Shown: positions 1 through 5,230 of the stretch, piece after piece
Layout of the letters: the number at the start of each line of letters is the position of its first letter
Numbering within the stretch: the stretch's first letter is position 1
From: an uncultured Clostridia bacterium
GTDB lineage: Bacteria; Bacillota; Clostridia; Oscillospirales; Ruminococcaceae
Assembly: GCA_947630315.1 (NCBI GenBank)
Contig: CANRHA010000134.1
Location: forward strand, 1-5,230
DNA length: 5,230 nucleotides
Reading direction: 5' to 3'
Program-made: the position numbers and the translations under genes
The notes under the pieces: generated by a model
Told to the model about the DNA's origin: nothing
Databases searched by the model: none
What the model saw: the letters and a program-made list of their open reading frames with translations, nothing else

Positions 1-1357
1 AATCCTTCAGCAGCTTTTGCGGGCACTCCACGGCGGAATCCGGCACGCCGACGTCTACTACCTCCATATCCATGTTGCCGATATACGCGGCTACCGTTCC
101 GCCGCCGCCGAGGTCTACCCTGCCCAGCTCGGTCGTCTGCCATATGACGTTGTTCTCGTCAAAAATTCTTCTGACATAGGATATAAACTCCGCGCTTGCG
201 TCGTTGCAGCCGCTCTTTCCGCGCGAGCCGGTGAACTTGCACATGGCAAGGCCGTAGTTGCAGTAGCTCGCGTTCTTGGGATCGTGAACGTCGGTGAAGG
301 TGGGGTCAAACGCCGCGGTAACGTCGGCGGAAAGGCACTTCGAGTTGCGAATGACGGTATACGCAGGCACGTCCGCCATGTCGGCAAGGGATTCTATAAA
401 GTGCCTCAGATACGCGCTGTTGAGGCCGGTGGGGCCTATGCTGCCTATCTCCTCCTTGTCGGTCAGGACCGCTATAGCGGTGTCCTCGGGGTTGTCGCAG
501 TCGAGGATAGCTTCAAGCGCGGGATAAGCGCAAACGCGGTCGTCCTGGCCGTATGCGCCGATAAGTCCGCAGTCGAGGCCGACGTTTTTGGCCTTGAACG
601 CCGGAACCATTTCAAGCTCGGCGGAGATGAAATCGTCCTCGGTTATGCCGTACTTTTCGTTGAGTATCTTCAAAACGTTGAGCTTGATCTTTTCGGATAC
701 GTCGTCGTCCTTGAACGGGCGGCTGCCAATTAAAACGTTCAGCTCCTCGCCCTTTATACCCTCGCCGAGAGTCCTCTTGGACTGCTCCTGCGCAAGATGG
801 GGCAGAAGGTCGGTGATGGTAAATACGGGGTCGTTTTCGTCTTCGCCGATATTGACGGTTATTCCCGAGCCGTCGGCCTTGAAGATTATTCCGTGAAGCG
901 CAAGCGGGATTGTCACCCACTGGTACTTGCGAACGCCGCCGTAGTAGTGAGTCTTCAAAAGGCAAAAGTCTGAGGTCTCGTAGAGAGGGTGCTGCTTTAG
1001 GTCGAGGCGGGGCGAATCGATATGGGCGGCAAGAAGCTTTACGCCGTTTTCGAGTGAATTTCGGCCGATCACCGCAAGAATAAGGCTCTTTCCGCGGACG
1101 TTAAGGTAAACCTTCTCGCCGGGGCCGTACGCCTTGCCAAATTCATAGGGGGTAAAGCCGTTCGCCTCGGCAAGGGCGATCGAAGCCGTAACCGCTTCGC
1201 GCTCGGTCTTGGCGTCGTCCAAAAACTTCATGTACCCCTCGCAGAAGGCGTCTGCCCTCTCGGTCTCGGCGGCGTCGATCTTTAGAAGACCGTTCTTCTT
1301 TCCCGAAAAGAGCTTTTCTTCAAGCGCCTTTCCGGCTGATTTTTCTTCATTTGACAT
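1..1357 (-). CDS. apeA: M18 family aminopeptidase 1 (3' end outside window)
   Basis: Zinc metallo-aminopeptidase of family M18, expected to be a cytosolic enzyme that removes N-terminal residues from peptides. About 452 codons are visible. The ATG at 1357 has a strong AGGAAGGA site six bases upstream. Four metal-site motifs appear in order: AAHIDSPRLD with His112 and Asp114; GQDDR with Asp272/Asp273; DKEEIGS with Glu302/Glu303; and LSADVTAAFDP with Asp345. A glycine-rich GGGGTVAAY segment follows at about 417-425. The long HYYGG and KYQWVTIPLALHG stretches are typical of the clostridial/Thermotoga aminopeptidase 1 branch rather than the ApeB branch. The family normally continues after GVP (437-439) with a V-L-S-M-H-(A/S)-P motif carrying the last metal ligand and ends near 460-470 residues. 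Here residues 440-452 do not match that motif and the frame runs off the window, so completeness is unknown. It starts two bases after the transglycosylase stop. The family call is firm; the C-terminus is not. Confidence 0.93.
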   Translation of the reverse strand, partial: MSNEEKSAGKALEEKLFSGKKNGLLKIDAAETERADAFCEGYMKFLDDAKTEREAVTASIALAEANGFTPYEFGKAYGPGEKVYLNVRGKSLILAVIGRNSLENGVKLLAAHIDSPRLDLKQHPLYETSDFCLLKTHYYGGVRKYQWVTIPLALHGIIFKADGSGITVNIGEDENDPVFTITDLLPHLAQEQSKRTLGEGIKGEELNVLIGSRPFKDDDVSEKIKLNVLKILNEKYGITEDDFISAELEMVPAFKAKNVGLDCGLIGAYGQDDRVCAYPALEAILDCDNPEDTAIAVLTDKEEIGSIGPTGLNSAYLRHFIESLADMADVPAYTVIRNSKCLSADVTAAFDPTFTDVHDPKNASYCNYGLAMCKFTGSRGKSGCNDASAEFISYVRRIFDENNVIWQTTELGRVDLGGGGTVAAYIGNMDMEVVDVGVPDSAVECPQKLLKD

Positions 1358-1359
1358 AG

Positions 1360-1941
1360 CTATTCCTTCCTTTCATCGCTGCTTAATATTTCAGAATATT
1401 TTTTGTATGCCTTAATTATCTTTGAAACATAGTGGCGGGTGTTGTCGCCCTGTATGCTTTCAATGTCTACGTTATACGGGTCTACAATTCCTTCGTCGAT
1501 CCAGCTGTCGACCCGATTCATTCCCGCGTGGTAGGCCGCGGCGGCAAGCTCTACCGAGCCGTAGCGGTCATATAAAAAGCCTATCATATACGTTCCGAAC
1601 ATTATGCTCACCTCGGGAGAGTAGAGGTCCTCAAAGCGGTAGATGTCGGCGGTGTCGGTCCGCCACGCGACCCAGTCAAAGGAATCCTCTATCATCTGCA
1701 TAAGGCCGATAGCCCCCAAAGATGAATTTGCGCCGGGGTCGAAATTCGATTCGACCTTTATCACCGAATACACCAGCGCCGGGTCTACCGAATACTCGCG
1801 GCACCATTTTGTTACCTCCTGCTCGTATTCGGTGCGGTATATTTTATCCTCGATCAGCTCGGGAACGTAATCAAACAAAAGAAAGAACGCCGAAGCGGTC
1901 ACGGCGACGGCGACCAAAAACGAGAGCAGTTTTTTAAACAT
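1360..1941 (-). CDS. Membrane-anchored lytic transglycosylase, Slt family
   Basis: Probable peptidoglycan lytic transglycosylase that cleaves the MurNAc-GlcNAc bond, acting outside the membrane. It has 193 residues from the ATG at 1941. Residues 2-5 are MFKK-like and basic. A hydrophobic segment at about 5-24 looks like an uncleaved signal anchor, since no clear signal peptidase site is seen. The SLT domain spans about 40-190: V-I-K-V-E-S-N-F with catalytic Glu64, then S-L-G-A-I-G-L-M-Q-M (about 74-83), then A-Y-H-A-G (136-140), then R-H-Y-V near the end. The usual AYNAG motif has His in place of Asn here. A TTG at 1944 is also in frame, but AAAGGGG (1949-1955) is seven bases from the ATG and only four from the TTG, so ATG is preferred. 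The start overlaps the coaE end by eight bases. A small Slt beside coaE is a recurrent clostridial arrangement as I recall it. Substrate specificity cannot be read from the sequence. Confidence 0.88.
   Translation of the reverse strand: MFKKLLSFLVAVAVTASAFFLLFDYVPELIEDKIYRTEYEQEVTKWCREYSVDPALVYSVIKVESNFDPGANSSLGAIGLMQMIEDSFDWVAWRTDTADIYRFEDLYSPEVSIMFGTYMIGFLYDRYGSVELAAAAYHAGMNRVDSWIDEGIVDPYNVDIESIQGDNTRHYVSKIIKAYKKYSEILSSDERKE
1364..1371 (-). promoter_or_regulatory. Ribosome binding site of apeA inside the upstream gene
   Basis: Reading down the minus strand, AGGAAGGA lies six bases before the apeA ATG. It is formed by the last E-R-K-E codons of the transglycosylase gene, whose TAG stop comes between this site and the ATG. 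The ribosome ending the upstream gene therefore sits on this site, which suggests translational coupling. The site supports the ATG at 1357. Confidence 0.75.
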
Positions 1942-2548
1942 CAAAGCGCCCCTTTATATAGTCCGCCGCGGCAGATACCTTTTCTTTCAGGCTTGAAATA
2001 TCGCCGTCGTTTACTATGCAAAAATCTGATCTCGATCTGAAAAAATCCTCGCCGAACTGGCTCTGGAGCCGTGATTTAATAAATTCTTCGGTGGCGCCGT
2101 CGCGGGTCATAGCCCTTTCAAGCTTGATATCATACGGCGCGATAACGCTTATTACCGCCGAACAGATGTCCTCAAGGCCGCTTTCAAAAAGGGTCGGCGC
2201 GTCGAGTATCACGACCTTTTTGCCCTTTTTCTCGAGGCTGTGAAGCTCGCTGAAAATAAGATAGGTTATATACGGAAAGATTATTTTTCCGTACCTGCCG
2301 AGCTTTTCATGATCGTTAAATACGAGCATGCCGAGCTTTTGCCTGATAAGCCCGCTTTCATCTACGCAATCGGGAAATATAAGCCTCATTTCGTCGAGAA
2401 ATTCCGGCAACGCCGAGGCAGTATGGGAAACCTCGTCGCAGTTTATCACCGAAAACCCGAGGCCTCTGAGCATCTGCGAAACGGTGGTCTTTCCGGCTCC
2501 GCTCTGGCCCGTCAGGCCGATTATCACAATTCCGTCAAAGCTGTTCAT
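1934..2548 (-). CDS. coaE: Dephospho-CoA kinase
   Basis: Catalyses the last step of coenzyme A synthesis, ATP-dependent phosphorylation of the 3'-hydroxyl of dephospho-CoA, in the cytosol. It has 204 residues, normal for the family. The Walker A loop is GQSGAGKTT (14-22), with Lys20 and Thr21. The strand after it carries V-I-N-C-D (34-38), which aligns with the family's V-I-D-A-D; the second Asp (Asp38) is kept, but the first Asp is Asn36 and the Arg four residues after the second Asp is His42. D-A-P-T-L-F-E-S-G-L (116-125) is the substrate-side motif. R-A-M-T-R-D (145-150) followed by a charged helix and S-R-S-D-F is the LID region. The ATG overlaps the tsaC TGA in an ATGA (2548-2545), so translation is probably coupled. 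The only likely alternative is another small P-loop kinase; the LFESGL and LID motifs make CoaE clearly the best fit. Confidence 0.94.
   Translation of the reverse strand: MNSFDGIVIIGLTGQSGAGKTTVSQMLRGLGFSVINCDEVSHTASALPEFLDEMRLIFPDCVDESGLIRQKLGMLVFNDHEKLGRYGKIIFPYITYLIFSELHSLEKKGKKVVILDAPTLFESGLEDICSAVISVIAPYDIKLERAMTRDGATEEFIKSRLQSQFGEDFFRSRSDFCIVNDGDISSLKEKVSAAADYIKGRFDV
1949..1955 (-). promoter_or_regulatory. Ribosome binding site of the transglycosylase gene inside coaE
   Basis: AAAGGGG on the minus strand, made by Lys-Gly codons near the coaE end, is seven bases before the ATG at 1941. It decides between that ATG and the in-frame TTG three bases further upstream. Confidence 0.65.
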
Positions 2549-3564
2549 GCCTGCACTTCCAAATCAGTAACGTTAAACCCCGCCGCGCGCAAAATGCGGT
2601 TATACACCGCAAGCCCGACCCCTTTAAGCTCCGGGCAGCGCGCAAAAACATGCTTTGCGCCCTTTACATCGAGCTCCCGCAGCGCTTCAAAAAGGCGGTG
2701 GGCCTGCTCGCGCGAATCGCTGCCGTAGCAGATATAGGGTATGCCCTCTACCGCCTCAGATGTGTCGAACAAAAGGCACCAATCCCCTGCCTTGGCCGAT
2801 TTTAAAACATATTCCGCGTACTTTTCCGCGCTTCCGCGGACGATCTCCACCGACGCTTTAGGCGCGTAATGCTTGTATTTCATTCCGGGAGACATAGCGG
2901 CGGCGCCGGGCTTAAGCTCGCTTGTAACCGCAGGGTCTACGGTTACGCGGCATATTTCTGAAAGCATTTCGGGCGTGACTCCGCCCGGCCTTAAAATGCG
3001 CACGCCGCCGTTCTCAAAGCATAAAACCGTAGATTCTACCCCGACCGACGATTCTCCGCCGTCGATTATCACCGGGATCCGACCGTTCATATCTTCATAA
3101 ACGCGGCGGGCGGTCGTGGGGCTGGGGCTGCCCGAAAGATTTGCCGACGGTGCGGCGATGGGCAGACCGCTCAGTTCAATAAGCCGCCTTGCCGCAGGGT
3201 GAGACGGAAAGCGTATACCGACGGTTGAAAGGCCGCCGCTTGTGACGCTCGGGATCTTTTCCGACTTCGGCATTATCATTGTAAGCGGGCCGGGCCAGAA
3301 TTTTTCGGCAAGTTTATACGCAAGCTCGGGAACCTCTGAGGTGAGGCCCTTAAGCATTGAAATGTCTGAAATATGTACGATAAGCGGGTTGTCGGCGGGT
3401 CTGCCCTTTGCGGCGAAAATTTTTCTTACGGCGGATTCGTCAAAGGCGTTGGCCCCGAGGCCGTAAACCGTTTCGGTGGGGAATGCCGCGACTTCGCCGC
3501 TTTTTATTACATCGGCGGCCTTTTTCAGGCTTTTTTCGCTGCAATCCAAAAGCTCGGTGATCAT
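2545..3564 (-). CDS. tsaC: L-threonylcarbamoyladenylate synthase, two-domain Sua5 type
   Basis: Makes threonylcarbamoyl-AMP from threonine, bicarbonate and ATP. This is the first step of N6-threonylcarbamoyladenosine (t6A) at position 37 of tRNAs that read ANN codons; the product is used by the TsaD/B/E system. It has 339 residues, matching the longer Sua5 form (about 330-350) rather than the YrdC-only form (about 190). The YrdC domain spans about 10-205, with FPTETVYGLG (28-37), K-G-R-P-x-D-N-P-L (53-61), F-W-P-G-P-L-T (89-95), APSANLSG (138-145) and V-E-S-T-V (176-180). The linker S-P-G-M-K-Y-K-H-Y-A-P (225-235) is a hallmark of Sua5 proteins and precedes a C-terminal Sua5 domain at about 237-335. 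The ATG at 3564 overlaps the prfA TGA as ATGA and has GGAGGG six bases upstream. The gene next to prfA in an operon is a familiar Firmicutes arrangement. It is also known as ywlC. Confidence 0.95.
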   Translation of the reverse strand: MITELLDCSEKSLKKAADVIKSGEVAAFPTETVYGLGANAFDESAVRKIFAAKGRPADNPLIVHISDISMLKGLTSEVPELAYKLAEKFWPGPLTMIMPKSEKIPSVTSGGLSTVGIRFPSHPAARRLIELSGLPIAAPSANLSGSPSPTTARRVYEDMNGRIPVIIDGGESSVGVESTVLCFENGGVRILRPGGVTPEMLSEICRVTVDPAVTSELKPGAAAMSPGMKYKHYAPKASVEIVRGSAEKYAEYVLKSAKAGDWCLLFDTSEAVEGIPYICYGSDSREQAHRLFEALRELDVKGAKHVFARCPELKGVGLAVYNRILRAAGFNVTDLEVQA

Positions 3565-4640
3565 AGCGCGCCCTCCGACTGAGAAGCGAGCTTTGCGGCC
3601 TGATCGGCGGTTGCAAGAGCGTCGATAAGCTCGTCAAGGCCGCCGTTCAGAATGTAATCAAGCTTATAAAGGGTAAGCCCTATGCGGTGATCAGAAACGC
3701 GGCTCTCGGGAAAATTGTATGTGCGTATGCGCTCCGAACGGTCGCCGGTGCCTATCTGCGATCTGCGCTCGTTGGCGTAGGCTTTGTCAAGCTCGGCCTG
3801 TTTCATGTCAAGAAGCCGTGAGCACAAAACCTTCATGGCGCGCTCGCGGTTTTTCTGCTGGCTGCGCTCGTCCTGACATTCGACTACAAGCCCTGTGGGC
3901 AGGTGGGTTATCCTTACGGCGGATTCGGTTTTGTTTATATGCTGGCCGCCGGCTCCCGACGAGCGGAAAACATCTATTTTCAGGTCCTTGTCGTCTATGT
4001 TGAGCTCGGCGTTTTCGGCCTCGGGAAGAACCGCGACCGTTGCGGTTGAGGTCTGTATTCTGCCCTGAGATTCGGTCTCGGGAACGCGCTGTACGCGGTG
4101 GACGCCGCTTTCATACTTCAGGCGGGAATACACGCCCTCGCCCTCAACGGAAAAAGCAGCCTCTTTGACTCCGCCGAGTTCGGTCTCGTTCATGTTTAAA
4201 ATTTCGACCTTCCAGCGCTTTGAGTCGGCGTACATCGTGTACATTCTCATCAGCGAATGGGCGAACAGAGCCGCCTCCTCGCCGCCCGCGCCCGCGCGTA
4301 TCTCCATAATAACGCTGCGCATATCGTTGGGGTCCTTCGGCAGAAGAAGTATCTTTAACTCGTCACTTAAACGCTGCATATCCGACTTTGCCACGTCGTA
4401 CTGCTCGTTTATTATCTCAAGAAAATCGCGGTCGTCCTCGCCGCGGCGCAGCTCCTCGGCCTCGGCTAAGGATTCCTCGGCCTTAAGGTACTCTTTGTAC
4501 TTGGTTATTATAGGCGTAAGCGAGGAATATTCCTTCATCAGATCGCGGTACAGCGCCGGGTTGCCGACCGTTTCGGGCTGCATGAGCCTTTCGTTGATCT
4601 CGTTGAATTTGTCGAGTAATGCCTTAAGCTTTTCAAACAT
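3561..4640 (-). CDS. prfA: Peptide chain release factor 1 (RF1)
   Basis: Reads UAA and UAG in the ribosomal A site and triggers hydrolysis of peptidyl-tRNA. It has 359 residues, typical for RF1. The N-terminal helical domain (about 1-100) is followed by M-E-I-R-A-G-A-G-G-E-E-A (112-123), which opens the core. The codon-recognition region G-V-H-R-V-Q-R-V (179-186) leads into the P-x-T tripeptide as Pro187-Glu188-Thr189. This marks RF1, since RF2 carries SPF. The catalytic loop is S-S-G-A-G-G-Q-H-I-N-K (227-237), with GGQ at 231-233. The lysine/arginine-rich Q-D-E-R-S-Q-Q-K-N (256-264) and the RIRTYNFP and VSDHR segments (305-318) complete the fold. GRIQTS (193-198) has Gln196 where the RF1 codon-stacking His is usual. 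The gene starts two bases after the DUF951 stop, with CAGGTG (4646-4651) as a fair ribosome site, and overlaps tsaC by four bases. prmC, which methylates the GGQ glutamine, is not beside it. Confidence 0.97.
   Translation of the reverse strand: MFEKLKALLDKFNEINERLMQPETVGNPALYRDLMKEYSSLTPIITKYKEYLKAEESLAEAEELRRGEDDRDFLEIINEQYDVAKSDMQRLSDELKILLLPKDPNDMRSVIMEIRAGAGGEEAALFAHSLMRMYTMYADSKRWKVEILNMNETELGGVKEAAFSVEGEGVYSRLKYESGVHRVQRVPETESQGRIQTSTATVAVLPEAENAELNIDDKDLKIDVFRSSGAGGQHINKTESAVRITHLPTGLVVECQDERSQQKNRERAMKVLCSRLLDMKQAELDKAYANERRSQIGTGDRSERIRTYNFPESRVSDHRIGLTLYKLDYILNGGLDELIDALATADQAAKLASQSEGAL
3571..3576 (-). promoter_or_regulatory. Ribosome binding site of tsaC inside the prfA end
   Basis: GGAGGG on the minus strand, formed by the Ser-Glu-Gly codons just before the prfA stop, lies six bases before the tsaC ATG. 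It is the closest match to the anti-Shine-Dalgarno consensus in the window and fixes the start at 3564. Confidence 0.75.
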
Positions 4641-4642
4641 TT

Positions 4643-4855
4643 TTACACCTGTCTGTCAGAATTATTTTCTTCGCGTGAGGATTTATCTACCGCGCGGACG
4701 TTTTTTTCGGCCTTAGAACGCGGGATCATGAACTCGCGTCCGCAGCCGCAGCAGCGCAGCTTAAAATCCATGCCCGAGCGGAGAACGCTCATTTTATCGG
4801 CGCCGCAGGGGTGTTTCTTTTTCATCAGAAGTATATCGCCCTTTTGTATGTCCAT
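4643..4855 (-). CDS. DUF951 family protein, small cysteine-containing
   Basis: A 70-residue protein of the DUF951 (YyzM-like) family, whose function is unknown to me. The N-terminal half M-D-I-Q-K-G-D-I followed by M-K-K-K-H-P-C-G (11-18) and the central R-C-C-G-C-G (34-39) with I-P-R-S-K-x-E-K (44-51) are the family's hallmarks. Cys17, Cys35/36 and Cys38 could bind a metal, but that is inference. Residues 54-70 are a polar tail a little longer than in the shortest members. The same frame stays open upstream to 5005, but family similarity starts exactly at this ATG, which has GGGTGA (4860-4865) four bases upstream; the longer reading overlaps the previous gene completely and looks like low-complexity shadow sequence. 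The gene sits four bases after the upstream gene and two before prfA, so it is almost certainly co-transcribed with both. Confidence 0.88.
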   Translation of the reverse strand: MDIQKGDILLMKKKHPCGADKMSVLRSGMDFKLRCCGCGREFMIPRSKAEKNVRAVDKSSREENNSDRQV

Positions 4856-4859
4856 CTTA

Positions 4860-5230
4860 TCACCCGGTATATCTTTCAAGAATTTCCAAAATATCGGTTT
4901 TATATATGCTCTCGCCGAAAATTTTTCCGTCGGGGTCGATCGAGATCGTCCTGATGTCGTGAGGGTCGTCCTCATAGGGGTTTTTGTACTCTTTGTCGGG
5001 GTCAAAATATTCGGAGAGATTTTTAAGCGCGTTTCCCGCAGGAAAAACTATGTTGCCGGAACAGGCGCTTATGCCCATCTTCTCAAATTCCGAGAGGATT
5101 TTGTCTGTCGCGATATCATAAGGGTTGTCGGCTCCTCGGCCGGATATCCATGCGGGGTTGATCTTTACCTTATCGGGGGCAATCAAGAGTACTGCCTCGG
5201 CAAAAATTTTCACCGTTTCAAGCGGCAGGG
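4860..5230 (-). CDS. C-terminal part of an unassigned protein, possibly radical SAM (5' end outside window)
   Basis: An open frame enters from the window edge and ends at the TGA at 4862-4860; 123 codons are visible, beginning L-P-L-E-T-V-K-I-F. A GTG at 5213 could serve as a start, but the frame is open to the edge, the upstream residues read as ordinary protein, and no good ribosome site precedes it, so I treat it as a 3' fragment. The visible part alternates beta strands and helices (V-K-I-N-P-A-W, then D-K-I-L-S-E-F-E-K-M-G, then N-I-V-F-P-A-G-N-A). It ends I-S-I-D-P-D-G-K-I-F followed by S-I-Y-K-T-D-I-L-E-I-L. That last pattern resembles the end of radical SAM enzymes, where a D-P-D-G turn precedes a short helix with E-I-L. 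No CxxxCxxC cluster motif is visible; it would lie upstream, outside the window. The radical SAM idea rests on overall resemblance only. Coding status is much surer than identity. Confidence 0.5.
   Translation of the reverse strand, partial: LPLETVKIFAEAVLLIAPDKVKINPAWISGRGADNPYDIATDKILSEFEKMGISACSGNIVFPAGNALKNLSEYFDPDKEYKNPYEDDPHDIRTISIDPDGKIFGESIYKTDILEILERYTG

Noticed and set aside
17..733. A 238-codon plus-strand open frame.
   Set aside because: It lies wholly antisense to apeA, whose minus-strand frame carries clear M18 motifs; its composition is Val/Ala/Gly-rich with no recognisable domain. It is a shadow of codon bias.
1942..1944. TTG start for the transglycosylase gene.
   Set aside because: The ATG three bases later is better spaced (seven bases) from AAAGGGG and is the stronger start codon.
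3561..4640. Release factor 2 instead of RF1.
   Set aside because: The recognition tripeptide is P-E-T (P-x-T type) rather than SPF, and there is no programmed-frameshift site near the start.
4165..4716. A 183-codon plus-strand open frame rich in Ser and Arg.
   Set aside because: It is antisense to prfA and the DUF951 gene, low in complexity, and has no supporting motif.
4643..5005. A 120-residue version of the DUF951 protein starting at 5005.
   Set aside because: The added 50 residues overlap the preceding gene in another frame, are Thr/Arg/Ser-rich and show no family similarity; the ATG at 4855 begins exactly at the family's N-terminus and has a ribosome site.
4860..5213. A complete 117-residue protein starting at GTG 5213.
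   Set aside because: The frame stays open to the window edge, there is no convincing ribosome site before the GTG, and the visible part looks like the end of a larger domain.
1..5230. A hidden defence, mobile, CRISPR or other novel system.
   Set aside because: All bases are accounted for by housekeeping genes on one strand apart from a few intergenic bases; I saw no repeat array, inverted repeats, integrase, transposase or toxin-antitoxin pair.

Overview
The window looks like a fragment of a Firmicutes chromosome, most likely from the Clostridia and perhaps an Oscillospirales/Ruminococcaceae-type gut bacterium. That placement is inferred from family flavour: a clostridial-type M18 aminopeptidase 1, a DUF951 protein, a two-domain Sua5-type TsaC, and a small Slt next to coaE. 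The DNA is moderately GC-rich. No rRNA, tRNA, mobile element, CRISPR array or phage gene is visible.

All seven genes are on the minus strand and read from position 5230 down to 1. In transcription order they are: (1) the 3' part of an unassigned protein, possibly the C-terminus of a radical SAM enzyme (5230-4860); (2) a 70-residue DUF951 protein (4855-4643); (3) prfA, peptide chain release factor 1 (4640-3561); (4) tsaC/sua5, threonylcarbamoyl-AMP synthase (3564-2545); (5) coaE, dephospho-CoA kinase (2548-1934); (6) a membrane-anchored lytic transglycosylase (1941-1360); (7) apeA, M18 aminopeptidase 1, running off the window (1357-1). Junctions are +4, +2, -4, -4, -8 and +2 bases. There is therefore essentially no non-coding DNA, and most ribosome binding sites lie inside the last codons of the preceding gene. 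This looks like one polycistronic unit whose promoter and terminator both lie outside the window.

Functionally it is a housekeeping cluster: translation termination (prfA), tRNA t6A37 modification (tsaC), the last step of CoA synthesis (coaE), peptidoglycan cleavage (Slt) and peptide turnover (apeA). I see no evidence of a new defence, mobile or biosynthetic system. The points worth a second look are local. The M18 reading frame abruptly loses family similarity, and its last metal-ligand motif, 40 bases before the window edge. RF1 has Gln at a position where the codon-reading His normally sits. Slt has AYHAG instead of AYNAG, and CoaE has an altered DAD-type motif. The unrecognised first gene also deserves identification.
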